Below are positions 24,406-32,804 of a DNA stretch of 41,615 bases, piece after piece. The first letter of the stretch is position 1. Each line of letters starts with the position of its first letter. Made by a program: the position numbers and the translations under genes. The notes under the pieces are model-generated. The model searched no databases, had not been told where the DNA came from, and saw only the letters and a program-made list of their open reading frames with translations. Origin of the DNA: RGZA01 sp964568585 (lineage in GTDB: Bacteria > Pseudomonadota > Alphaproteobacteria > UBA9219 > RGZA01); assembly GCA_964568585.1 (NCBI GenBank), contig CAZMQI010000015.1, forward strand, positions 1 through 41,615, in the 5' to 3' direction.

Positions 24406-24434
24406 TGATTAAGGAATTGCTTAGCGGCAAATGA

Positions 24435-25730
24435 ATGATGGCCAATAAAAAAATAGCGATTATCGGTTCCGGGATTTCAGGTTTATCAGCGGCGTATTTT
24501 TTAAAACCGCATGCCGATGTCACCCTTTACGAGAAAGAACATCGTTTGGGCGGGCATACCCGCACCTTGAACGTCGATTATGATGGAACCCGTATCGCAG
24601 TGGATACCGGGTTCATCGTCTTCAATTACGAGAATTATCATCACCTTGCACAATTGTTCAAAGCATTGGATGTGCCGGTGAAAAAGGGCAGCATGTCCTT
24701 CGCCGCAACGGTCGATGATGGCCGCGTGGAATGGGGCGCTAAAACGCTTGATAGTCTGTTCGCGCAGCGCCGCAACTTATTTAACTTCGCATTCCTTAAA
24801 GGTTTTGCCGATGTGGTACGTTTCAACCGCTTGGCGCTTGAAACGGTAGCGCGCTTACCAAACCTATCGCTTGGTGAACTCCTGCTTGAACTGAATATGG
24901 GTAAGTGGTTCCGCGATTATTATCTGTTGCCAATGGGTGCCGCGATATGGAGCTGTCCAGCCAAGCAAATGCTAGAATTCCCAGCATCATCTTTTGTGCG
25001 GTTCTTCCATAACCACGGGTTACTCACGATTGATAACCAGCCGCAATGGTACACAGTCGATGGTGGCAGCGATACTTATGTCAGAAAAATCCAGGCAATC
25101 ATCGGTGCTGAAAGTATTCGTTCCTCCTCGCTGGTACGCAGCATCCTGCGGCAGAACGGCAAGGTCATTGTGCAATCGGAAAATGGCGATGAAGTGTATG
25201 ATGATGTCATTCTGGCATGCCATGCCGATGAAGCGTTGGGTTTGCTGGTCGATAGCGATGATTTGGAACGTGATGTGTTGTCGCCATTCAAATATTCAGT
25301 GAACAAGGCTGTATTACATCGTGATGCATCGCAAATGCCTAAACGCAAACGATGCTGGAGTAGCTGGAATTATCTGGCACGCAGTACAGAGCGGGGTGGC
25401 GAAGAAGAAAATGCTGTGGCGGTCACTTATTGGATGAACTCACTGCAAGGTATTGATGAGAAATATCCGTTATTCGTCACATTAAATCCACTCACGCCTG
25501 TTAATCCCGCCAAAACATTTGATACGCACACCTTCACCCATCCGATTTTTACGCGTGATGCGGTGATGGCACAAACGCAACTCCCGCGCATCCAGGGCAT
25601 GCGCCACACCTGGTTTTGTGGAGCGTATCAGGGCAATGGCTTTCATGAAGATGGCATCGTATCATCTGTGCGGATGGTAAAGGCCATGGGCTATCCGATA
25701 CCATGGCCAATGAAAAATGGTGATGCATGA
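24435..25730 (+). CDS. FAD-dependent oxidoreductase associated with cyclopropane-fatty-acid synthase
   Basis: The 431-residue protein begins with IAIIGSGISGLSAAYFL, the FAD Rossmann motif, followed by YEKEHRLGGHTRT and VDTGFIVFN. These are amine-oxidase-like features of the flavoprotein that accompanies DUF1365 and Cfa genes in many proteobacteria. In Rhodobacter, genes of this kind act on methylated membrane fatty acids and are linked to furan fatty acid formation; whether this protein does so is inference. The stop overlaps the DUF1365 start by four bases. A second ATG three bases downstream would make no practical difference. Confidence 0.87.
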   Translation: MMANKKIAIIGSGISGLSAAYFLKPHADVTLYEKEHRLGGHTRTLNVDYDGTRIAVDTGFIVFNYENYHHLAQLFKALDVPVKKGSMSFAATVDDGRVEWGAKTLDSLFAQRRNLFNFAFLKGFADVVRFNRLALETVARLPNLSLGELLLELNMGKWFRDYYLLPMGAAIWSCPAKQMLEFPASSFVRFFHNHGLLTIDNQPQWYTVDGGSDTYVRKIQAIIGAESIRSSSLVRSILRQNGKVIVQSENGDEVYDDVILACHADEALGLLVDSDDLERDVLSPFKYSVNKAVLHRDASQMPKRKRCWSSWNYLARSTERGGEEENAVAVTYWMNSLQGIDEKYPLFVTLNPLTPVNPAKTFDTHTFTHPIFTRDAVMAQTQLPRIQGMRHTWFCGAYQGNGFHEDGIVSSVRMVKAMGYPIPWPMKNGDA

Positions 25731-26494
25731 CCATCGCAGGCGGTTTATTGGATGCCAAGGTGTTTCATGCGCGCCATGCGCCGCGTCATCACGCCTTCAC
25801 CTATGATGTGTTTTATCTGTGCGTGCCATTGCAATACATTCCGCAGATTGAAAAACTCAAAACCCTTTCGCTGAAAGGATTTAATTTATTTGGATTATTT
25901 GAACGCGATCATGGATTGGGTAGCGCGCGGGCATTTCATGATTGGGTGCCGGATATTTTAAAACAATTCAATGTGCAGTTCGAAGTGGGGGAGATATTGC
26001 TCGTCACCCTGCCGCGTGTTCTGAACTTCATATTCAATCCTGTCACATTTTGGTGCTGTTTTGATAAGGAAGGTCAGCTACGCGCCGTGGTATCGGAAGT
26101 GAATAACACCTTTAATGAACGCCATTGTTATCTCAGTGCACATGCCGATGCACATCCCATCGCCAAGGCTGATTGGCTGACCGCGCAAAAAGTATTCCAT
26201 GTATCGCCGTTCATGGATGTCGAAGGCGAATATAAATTCAGATTCGATGTACGCGACGACGTCATCAACATTTTCATCGATTATTATGTTGGCGATGAAA
26301 AGCGCCTATCGACCTCGCTATGCGGGAAGCGCCATGCGCTCAATGACCAGAACCTACTGGCACGGTTTTTCATATACCCCTTTATCACATTGAAGGTAAT
26401 TGTACTCATCCACTTTGAAGCCATACGCCTTGCGTTGAAACGCATTCGTTATTTTAACAAACCACAGCCGCCAGAAACGGAAATCACCCGATGA
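25727..26494 (+). CDS. DUF1365 family protein
   Basis: The 255-residue protein opens with GGLLDAKVFHARHAPRHHAF, followed by LPRVLNFIFNPVTFWCCFD and VSPFMDVEGEYKFRF, all signatures of DUF1365. The family almost always lies between an FAD-dependent oxidoreductase and a Cfa-type methyltransferase, as here. Its biochemical role is not established; a lipid-modifying or lipid-binding role is inferred from context. It overlaps both neighbours by four bases. Confidence 0.92.
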   Translation: MTIAGGLLDAKVFHARHAPRHHAFTYDVFYLCVPLQYIPQIEKLKTLSLKGFNLFGLFERDHGLGSARAFHDWVPDILKQFNVQFEVGEILLVTLPRVLNFIFNPVTFWCCFDKEGQLRAVVSEVNNTFNERHCYLSAHADAHPIAKADWLTAQKVFHVSPFMDVEGEYKFRFDVRDDVINIFIDYYVGDEKRLSTSLCGKRHALNDQNLLARFFIYPFITLKVIVLIHFEAIRLALKRIRYFNKPQPPETEITR

Positions 26495-27672
26495 AACACG
26501 ATGTAAAAAAGCCATCCACACCATTTTATGGCAAGGCATTCCTGCAGACCTTTGAACGTGCGAACAAAGGCATACTGACCATCACCACGCCAGATGGCGA
26601 ACGCCATATCTATAAGGGCAAGGAGGTCGGCCCAACGGCGGAAATGACCATCCATAACTGGGCATGCGTGCCGCAAATCGCGATGCGTGGCGATATTGGC
26701 CTTGGCGAAACCTATGCCAGCGGCATGTGGGAAAGCGATGACGTAAGTGCGTTCATCGCCTATTGCCTAAGTAATATCGATGAATTGGAAAGCTACGCGC
26801 ATGGCAGCTGGCTGCAACGCATCGGCTTTGTGATTTATAATACGTTCCTAAAAGCCAACACCAAGAAGGGCAGCGAGCAGAATATCAGAGCACATTATGA
26901 TGTGGGCAATGATTTCTATAAATTATGGCTTGATCAAACGATGACCTATTCATCGGCCTTGCGGTCATCACCGCAGCAGGATCTGGAAACGGCACAGAAG
27001 AATAAGTATCAACGTATCCTTGATAAGCTCAGCAGCACCCAAAAGAAGATTTTGGAAATTGGGTGCGGCTGGGGCGGCTTTGCCGAACAAGCGATGCGTT
27101 TGGGACGTGAGGTCACCGGCATCACCATTTCCAAGCAACAACATGATTTTGCGCATGCCCGCGTGGGCAAGCAGGCAAGCATCCAACTGATGGATTACCG
27201 CAATTTGAAAGAGAAATTCGATGCAATCGTATCCATCGAGATGTTCGAAGCGGTAGGCGAACGCTATTGGCCGGATTATTTCCGCACGCTGAAGAACAGT
27301 CTGGCAGAGCATGGCAGCGCTGTTGTGCAGACCATCATCATTGATGACAAGGAATTCGAAGGATACCGCCAACGTAGCGATTATATCCGCCATTACATTT
27401 TTCCGGGCGGCATGTTGCCCAGCATGAAGCGTTTCAAGGAAGAGGCGATGAAGGCAGGATTGATGATTAAAGATATTCATGCATTCGGTCATGATTATGC
27501 ATGGACGTTGCGCCAATGGCTGACACGTTTCAAAAATGCGGAAAGCGAGATGTTCAAAATGGGATATGACCAGCCATTCTTGCGTAGCTGGCGGTTCTAT
27601 ATGGGGATGTGCATCGGCGCATTCGATGTTGGTCGTACTAATGTGGTGCAAGTTGAATTGGTACACGCATAG
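26491..27672 (+). CDS. cfa: Cyclopropane-fatty-acyl-phospholipid synthase family methyltransferase
   Basis: Cfa-type enzymes transfer a methyl(ene) group from S-adenosylmethionine to the double bond of an acyl chain within membrane phospholipid. The 393-residue protein has the acidic-helix N-terminal domain, YDVGNDFYKLWLDQTMTYSSA, the SAM motif LEIGCGWGGFAEQA and EMFEAVGERYW. The C-terminal part reads FGHDYAWTLRQWLTRF. Length is close to E. coli Cfa (382). Because it sits with the flavoprotein and DUF1365, the product might be a methyl-branched or furan rather than a cyclopropane fatty acid. Four-base overlap with DUF1365. Confidence 0.93.
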   Translation: MKHDVKKPSTPFYGKAFLQTFERANKGILTITTPDGERHIYKGKEVGPTAEMTIHNWACVPQIAMRGDIGLGETYASGMWESDDVSAFIAYCLSNIDELESYAHGSWLQRIGFVIYNTFLKANTKKGSEQNIRAHYDVGNDFYKLWLDQTMTYSSALRSSPQQDLETAQKNKYQRILDKLSSTQKKILEIGCGWGGFAEQAMRLGREVTGITISKQQHDFAHARVGKQASIQLMDYRNLKEKFDAIVSIEMFEAVGERYWPDYFRTLKNSLAEHGSAVVQTIIIDDKEFEGYRQRSDYIRHYIFPGGMLPSMKRFKEEAMKAGLMIKDIHAFGHDYAWTLRQWLTRFKNAESEMFKMGYDQPFLRSWRFYMGMCIGAFDVGRTNVVQVELVHA

Positions 27673-27679
27673 CCTGCAT

Positions 27680-28933
27680 ATGAAACCCCAGACAGCATCA
27701 TGGGTCGGTTTTCTTTCCTACGCATTGCTTGCGTTGCCTTTGGCATTTTTGGGCTTGCCGCTTTATCTCAACCTTCCGAAATTCTATGTCGAACAGTACA
27801 GCGTTGATTTATCGACGCTGGGCGTTGCATTGCTGTGTTTACGTCTGGGTGATGCGTTTTTAGACCCGTTGATTGGGCGATGGAGTGATAAGCATGCGCG
27901 GCATCGGCGTAGTATTTTCATTGTTTCGGCAATCATCTGTGCCTGCGCCTTCAATGCGTTATTCATCCCGCCGATTGGTTCGCCATTAATATGGTTCACC
28001 GTGTTCACTGCCTTGACGTATTTTTCCTATAGCGTGCTGACCATCAATTATTACAGCGCTGGATTGCAACAGGCGCGCGGCTATCAGGAACGCACGCAGC
28101 TTTCAGCCTTTCGTGAAGGAAGTGCGCTGATTGGCACGCTATTCGCTGCGCTGCTGCCGCAAGTGTTACTGGCGAGTTTCCCCGCGCTGCAAAGCTTTCA
28201 GCTCTATGGATTGGTATTCACGGGTGTGATGGTGATTGGTATGGCGGGGATATTGCCGCGGCTGAAGCAGATAGCTGTGCCGGAGCAGCGTCCTCTGCTT
28301 TCGCTGATTGATTTGTTGAAACAGAATAAGAAGCTGAGCTGGCTGTTGGGACTATTTTTCTTCAACGCATTGCCAACCGCCATCACATCCACCTTATTCC
28401 TGTTTTATGCCGATGATGTGTTACATGCCAAGGACAGCGCAGGATATTTTCTTGCGGTTTATTTCTTCGCTGCGGTGTGCAGCACGCCATGCTGGTCTTG
28501 GCTGTCGGCCAGACTTGGTAAACGTCGCTCCTTGATGTTGGCGATGGTGCTGGCGATGGGCAGTTTTGTCTGGGCGTATGCGCTGGGCAGCGGTGATACA
28601 CACGCGTTCTATATCATCTGTGTACTATCGGGCTTCGCGATTGGTGCGGATATGATCTTGTTGCCATCCTTGCTGGCCGATGTGCTGGAAGGCCAAGACG
28701 AACATGGCAGCACTGGATTTGGACTGTGGCACGCCCTAAGTAAATGGAGCCTTGCGCTTGCTGCGGGTATCAGTTTGCCATTACTAGCAGCATTTGGTTA
28801 TGTGCCAAACCAAATTCACGCCGCTTCTGTCGAAGCAATTGTTTCTGTTGCGTATGCGCTCATTCCTTGTGGATTCAAGGTAATCGCATTGGCAATTCTT
28901 TCCATTAGCCCTCTAGATAGGAGAACCCCATGA
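27680..28933 (+). CDS. MFS transporter, GPH (MelB-like) type
   Basis: The 417-residue protein has about twelve membrane helices. GDAFLDPLIGRWSDK (about residues 56-70) is the hallmark loop of glycoside-pentoside-hexuronide cation symporters. In this operon context such carriers have no known sugar substrate and may move a lipid-related compound. The start at 27680 is seven bases after cfa; a longer reading from 27536 would lie inside cfa and lacks support. Its stop overlaps the DUF3833 start as ATGA, and TAGGAG within its end serves as that gene's ribosome-binding site. Confidence 0.85.
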   Translation: MKPQTASWVGFLSYALLALPLAFLGLPLYLNLPKFYVEQYSVDLSTLGVALLCLRLGDAFLDPLIGRWSDKHARHRRSIFIVSAIICACAFNALFIPPIGSPLIWFTVFTALTYFSYSVLTINYYSAGLQQARGYQERTQLSAFREGSALIGTLFAALLPQVLLASFPALQSFQLYGLVFTGVMVIGMAGILPRLKQIAVPEQRPLLSLIDLLKQNKKLSWLLGLFFFNALPTAITSTLFLFYADDVLHAKDSAGYFLAVYFFAAVCSTPCWSWLSARLGKRRSLMLAMVLAMGSFVWAYALGSGDTHAFYIICVLSGFAIGADMILLPSLLADVLEGQDEHGSTGFGLWHALSKWSLALAAGISLPLLAAFGYVPNQIHAASVEAIVSVAYALIPCGFKVIALAILSISPLDRRTP

Positions 28934-29457
28934 AGAAATTACTCGCGCTGATTGCCAGTGTTTTTCTTGCGTTAACCGGATGTTCATCGCAAAAAATCGA
29001 TGACTATGAAAAAACCGAACCCAAAATGGACATCCGCGAATATTTGAACGGGGAGAGCGAAGCATGGGGCGTATTGTTCGATTTAAACGGCAAGCAAGAT
29101 ACCCATTTTCATGTGGCGATGAAGGGCACATGGAAAGGTAATGAAGGAAAACTGGAAGAACAGTTCGTGTTCAGCGATGGCCGTAAGGATCAACGCGTGT
29201 GGACCATCCATGTGAAGGATGACAACAATTTCACTGCAACCGCGCATGATGTGGTAGGCACTGCTATCGGCACACAACGCGGTAATGCTGTGAATATGCA
29301 ATATGTGTTGCGTGTGCCGCGTGATGGCAGCACCATTGATCTGGACATGGATGACTGGATGTATCGTATTGATGAAAAAACCGTGCTTAACCGCACTTCG
29401 ATGCGTAAATTCGGGATTAAGGTTGGTGAGTTGATGTTGGTCTTTAAAAAGAAATAA
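28930..29457 (+). CDS. DUF3833 family lipoprotein
   Basis: The 175-residue protein has a lipoprotein signal with lipobox LTGC, lipidated cysteine at residue 18. The mature sequence (MDIREYLNGESEAWGVLFD, then FVFSDGRKDQRVWTI) follows DUF3833, a family regularly found with cfa and SDR genes. LDMDDWMYRIDEKTVLNR is another conserved stretch. Function unknown; a lipocalin-like beta-barrel that binds a lipid is plausible. A strong ribosome-binding site (GGAG) precedes it. Confidence 0.88.
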   Translation: MKKLLALIASVFLALTGCSSQKIDDYEKTEPKMDIREYLNGESEAWGVLFDLNGKQDTHFHVAMKGTWKGNEGKLEEQFVFSDGRKDQRVWTIHVKDDNNFTATAHDVVGTAIGTQRGNAVNMQYVLRVPRDGSTIDLDMDDWMYRIDEKTVLNRTSMRKFGIKVGELMLVFKKK

Positions 29458-29459
29458 TC

Positions 29460-30215
29460 ATGCTACAAGGAAAACGCATCTGGTTGATTGGCGCAAGCGA
29501 GGGCATCGGCAGAGCCCTTGCTTTGCAATTATCGGCACAAGGCGCTGTGCTTGCGCTTTCTTCACGTAATCAAGCGCGTCTTGATGAAGTCCGTGTGCTA
29601 TGTACCGGCACGCCGCCGGTGCTGGCGCCATGTGATGTTACGGATACGGCATCAGTGCAGAGCGCGTGGGAAGTGGTTGCCGCCACATGGGGCGCGCCCG
29701 ATATCGTCATTTATAATGCCGGTATCTATGAACCGATGCCCGCCCAACGATTTAATCTGCACGATGTGGAAGGCATGGTGGATGTCAATTTCCGTGGTGC
29801 ATTGCGTGTCCTTGCACATGTCATACCAGCATTTATCGGGCAAGGACGTGGGCATATTGCATTAGTTGGAAGCATTGCAGGGTATAGAGGGCTTCCGGAT
29901 GCGATGGGATATGGCGCAAGCAAAGCCGCCATTATCCATCTTGCCGAAAATCTACGTTGTGATCTGGCGCCCTATGGCATCAGGATACAAATTATTAATC
30001 CAGGATTTGTGCGTACGCGCCTTACCGATAAAAACACATTTGCCATGCCGGAGATTATCAGCGCGGAGCAAGCGGCGGCTTATATTGTCAAAGGTTTGCA
30101 AAGCAATGGGTTTGAGATTTGCTTCCCGCCACTTTTTGCCACTATCATGAAGATGCTAAGAATAATTCCAGCGGGTTTGTACTTCAAGCTGGTCGGCGCA
30201 AAGAAGAAAAGCTGA
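29460..30215 (+). CDS. Short-chain dehydrogenase/reductase of the cfa operon
   Basis: The 251-residue SDR has the cofactor motif GASEGIGRALA (residues 12-22), the central YNAGIYEPMPA, serine in LVGSIAGYRG and the catalytic YGASK. The C-terminal hydrophobic region (residues about 220-245) may touch the membrane. SDRs are common at this position in the conserved cfa-associated gene set; the substrate may be a lipid or lipid-derived carbonyl. Two bases separate it from DUF3833, making it the last gene of the run. It converges on the FkbM gene with an 18-base gap and no visible terminator. Confidence 0.88.
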   Translation: MLQGKRIWLIGASEGIGRALALQLSAQGAVLALSSRNQARLDEVRVLCTGTPPVLAPCDVTDTASVQSAWEVVAATWGAPDIVIYNAGIYEPMPAQRFNLHDVEGMVDVNFRGALRVLAHVIPAFIGQGRGHIALVGSIAGYRGLPDAMGYGASKAAIIHLAENLRCDLAPYGIRIQIINPGFVRTRLTDKNTFAMPEIISAEQAAAYIVKGLQSNGFEICFPPLFATIMKMLRIIPAGLYFKLVGAKKKS

Positions 30216-30233
30216 CGTTAGTGCGTTATTATC

Positions 30234-30944
30234 CTAGCCCAGACTTTCAAAATAGGATTTGCGTTCGTTGAAATAGGTAATGAGGGCGGCGCGCGCATCG
30301 CGCGAAAGCAGCGATGTGGGAACAAAAATATCCTCCTTGATGACGCGAAGGATTTTCTCATAGCCAAGGGAAGCGAACCTTGCGACCAATTCGGCACTTT
30401 CAGGATGGTTCTCGCAAAGGATCACGGGCTGTGTGCGCTGCAGGGTTTGCTGCGCTCCCGTCACGACATTCATTTCCCAACCCTGCACATCCATCTTGAT
30501 AAAGTTAATCTCGGATATCTTGACGCTATCCAGCGTTTTGACATCGACATTCACCGATGTCGCATCGCGGTGTTCAAACGCGCCCAATGACCCCGCACCG
30601 CTATTATGCATATCGCTTGGCATGTAATATGATTTCTGCGTGATGGTATCGGACAAACCGAACGGGTAAATGATGGAATTGGTTTTTTCCAAATTTTTAC
30701 GCAAGCATTCCAGATTCTCTGCACGCGGTTCAAAGCAGACGACTTTTTTGAATGCGGTGGATAATGGTTTTGCCCATAGACCCACATGGGCGCCGATATC
30801 GAGAGCGCAATTCATGGGAACATTCAATGCGCGGCACACACCTACGCCCATCTCGCGCTGTAGAATCTGATATTCACCATTAGCAAGAAATGGCTGGAAA
30901 TGCGTTTCATCGTCGGGGAAGTAATAGCCAAATTCCAATTTCAT
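30234..30944 (-). CDS. FkbM family methyltransferase
   Basis: The 236-residue protein has LDIGAHVGLWAKPLS and FEPRAENLECLRKNL, the SAM-binding loops of FkbM-type O-methyltransferases, and FIKMDVQGWEMNVVTGAQ, the most diagnostic FkbM motif. ILCENHPES follows. These enzymes often O-methylate sugars of surface polysaccharides. It is transcribed away from the 31212 sugar operon, so the 267-base gap 30945-31211 holds both promoters. The start has no clear ribosome-binding site. Confidence 0.88.
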   Translation of the reverse strand: MKLEFGYYFPDDETHFQPFLANGEYQILQREMGVGVCRALNVPMNCALDIGAHVGLWAKPLSTAFKKVVCFEPRAENLECLRKNLEKTNSIIYPFGLSDTITQKSYYMPSDMHNSGAGSLGAFEHRDATSVNVDVKTLDSVKISEINFIKMDVQGWEMNVVTGAQQTLQRTQPVILCENHPESAELVARFASLGYEKILRVIKEDIFVPTSLLSRDARAALITYFNERKSYFESLG

Positions 30945-31114
30945 CTGTGCGCTATTGTGTGAAGGGGGTTGTGAGTTTGTGATTCTTATTAGGGCTTTGT
31001 TGGCATGGCAGGCTTGTTAATGAATACCATGTTTCTTCTGTTTTTCAGTAGCTTACCCCAATTGAATGATGGGTTTAGTGATTTGGCCCGCGTTGCAAGT
31101 CGAGCCTTTTTGTT

Positions 31115-31143
31115 TTGACTGCAAAGCGTGGCTGTCCTATAAA
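31115..31143 (+). promoter_or_regulatory. Promoter of the aldolase-cyclase-ThDP sugar operon
   Basis: TTGACT (31115-31120) and TATAAA (31138-31143) lie exactly 17 bases apart, a near-consensus sigma-70 promoter. Transcription would start about 31150, leaving a leader of roughly 60 bases before the ATG at 31212. It is the best promoter match I found in the window. Confidence 0.62.
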
Positions 31144-31211
31144 AAACCACACTTAGTGACTAACGTATAAACTGTACCTTTAACATTTATTTATTCTTTG
31201 CGAGGAAATCA

Positions 31212-32051
31212 ATGAACAAGCTCGAACGCCAAATGCTCGACATCTTAAAACAAGGCCGTGATCAATACGGATACCTTGCTGTTAAAGCCGAGTTCGAAGC
31301 AGAAGGCACGCGCGTAGAAGAATTGCTACGCCTCATCGAAATCGCCCGTAAGGCGAATGTTAAAATCGGTCTGAAAATCGGCGGCTGTGAAGCGATGCGC
31401 GATTTGCTCGAAGCCAAGCAACTTGGCGTGGATTACATCATCGCGCCAATGGTTGAAACCGTTTATGCGCTCAGCAAGTTTATTGATTCAAAGAACAAGG
31501 TCTATACACCTGACGAACAAAAAGACACTGACTTCCTATTCAATCTTGAAACCGAAACGGCTTATGGTTATCTGGCTGGTCTGGCTGAAGAAGCACGTAA
31601 GCCTGCTGGTTCGAATGGTATCGTGTTTGGCCGTGTAGACTTCTCCCTTTCAAAGGGTCTGTCGCGCGATGGTATTAACGACCAACAAGTGACCGATTAT
31701 ATCCTTGAAACTGCAAAAGTATGCAAAGCAAAGGGTCTTGACCTTGTTGTGGGCGGCGGCGTTTCCATGGATGCGATTGCAGCTCTGCGCCAAGTGAACA
31801 AAATCCTTCTTACCCGCTTTGAAACCCGCAAAGTTATCTTTGACGGTAAGGCGATTGAACAAAAGGAAATCGAAGGCGGCTTGCTCAATGCCGTTCACTT
31901 CGAATTGCTATGGCTTCTTAACAAGCGCGAATACTACGGCGCCATCCAACGCGAAGATGCAAAGCGTATCGACATGTTGGAAAAGCGTTGGCACATCTTG
32001 CAGGCCGAAGCGGAAGCGCAAGGCAAGCCTGCTATCGCTCTTGCATCGTAA
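31212..32051 (+). CDS. HpcH/HpaI-type aldolase/citrate lyase family protein
   Basis: The 279-residue protein resembles class II pyruvate aldolases of the HpcH/HpaI fold. IKI-GGCEA-type sequence (residues 56-61) leads into YIIAPMVETVYALSKF, containing the metal-ligand glutamate, and GIVFGRVDFSLSKGLS has the aspartate of the second metal site. These enzymes make or break a C-C bond next to a 2-keto acid carboxylate. The usual arginine-containing loop is not obvious, so the reaction may differ. GAGG lies about eight bases before the ATG. It is the first gene of an operon with an SDR, a sugar-phosphate cyclase-like protein and a ThDP enzyme, suggesting it handles a keto-acid or long-chain sugar precursor. 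Confidence 0.78.
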   Translation: MNKLERQMLDILKQGRDQYGYLAVKAEFEAEGTRVEELLRLIEIARKANVKIGLKIGGCEAMRDLLEAKQLGVDYIIAPMVETVYALSKFIDSKNKVYTPDEQKDTDFLFNLETETAYGYLAGLAEEARKPAGSNGIVFGRVDFSLSKGLSRDGINDQQVTDYILETAKVCKAKGLDLVVGGGVSMDAIAALRQVNKILLTRFETRKVIFDGKAIEQKEIEGGLLNAVHFELLWLLNKREYYGAIQREDAKRIDMLEKRWHILQAEAEAQGKPAIALAS

Positions 32052-32060
32052 TTATTCGCT

Positions 32061-32804
32061 GTGTCACACAGCGTTTCATCATCCAATTTAACTAAAGCTC
32101 CACGGTTGCTGTTATTCGGCGCCGCTGGAGCTATTGGTTCTTCGCTTCTTGATAAATTCACCGCTGAAGGCTGGCATGTGATTGCCACTGGCCGTCATGC
32201 GCCAACTGCACCCGTTTCTGAGGGTGTGACGTGGCTAGAGATTAATCCCTTTTCCGATAAATTCGATGGCAGCGCGCTGGATAAGCACGGGCCATTTTCT
32301 GCGGTGTGCTGGGCGCAGGGCGCAAACCTGAATGACAGCGCCTATGATGTGGACGTAGTTCAGCATATGGATTTGTACCGCGCCAACTGTCTGTTCGTAG
32401 TCATCACCTTGCAAAAACTGCTTTCCCGCAAATTGCTGACCGAGCCTGCTCGGCTGTGTGTCATCAGCTCCATTTGGCAGAACATCGCACGGCAGAATAA
32501 ATATTCGTATTGCATTACCAAGGCTGCGTTGCAGGGCTTGGTATTATCCGCTGCTGCTGATTTGGCGGAAGATGGCCATTTGATTAATGCGGTATTACCG
32601 GGCGCATTGGATACGCCGATGACGCAGCGCAATCTGAGTATTGAACAAATCAAGCAACTGGCAGGCGCAACAAAATTTAATCGCATGCCGAAACTGGATG
32701 ATGTATCTAATCTCGTCTTCCATTTATGCTCCCCGAATAACACCGGTATTACCGGCCAGTTCATCGCATCCGATCTTGGGTATAGCCATGTCCGTATTGT
32801 CTAA
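32061..32804 (+). CDS. Short-chain dehydrogenase/reductase of the sugar operon
   Basis: The 247-residue SDR has LLLFGAAGAIGSSLLDKF for cofactor binding (glycines spaced GAAGAIG), serine in LCVISSIWQNIA, and catalytic YCITK. NAVLPGALDTPMTQRN is a typical post-active-site loop. Reading starts at a GTG at 32061, since no ATG precedes the cofactor motif; the ribosome-binding site is weak, so the start is uncertain by a few codons. The end overlaps the cyclase gene by 17 bases. It probably oxidises or reduces a hydroxyl in the branched/cyclic sugar made by this operon. Confidence 0.82.
   Translation: MSHSVSSSNLTKAPRLLLFGAAGAIGSSLLDKFTAEGWHVIATGRHAPTAPVSEGVTWLEINPFSDKFDGSALDKHGPFSAVCWAQGANLNDSAYDVDVVQHMDLYRANCLFVVITLQKLLSRKLLTEPARLCVISSIWQNIARQNKYSYCITKAALQGLVLSAAADLAEDGHLINAVLPGALDTPMTQRNLSIEQIKQLAGATKFNRMPKLDDVSNLVFHLCSPNNTGITGQFIASDLGYSHVRIV

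Noticed and set aside
26968..27666. 232-codon minus-strand frame opposite cfa
   Set aside because: The plus strand encodes a well-conserved cyclopropane-fatty-acid synthase; the antisense frame shows no family features.
27536..27679. N-terminal extension of the MFS transporter frame
   Set aside because: It overlaps the cfa end; the ATG at 27680 begins a normal first membrane helix.
32641..32787. N-terminal extension of the cyclase frame
   Set aside because: It lies within the SDR gene in another frame and the family starts near the ATG at 32788.
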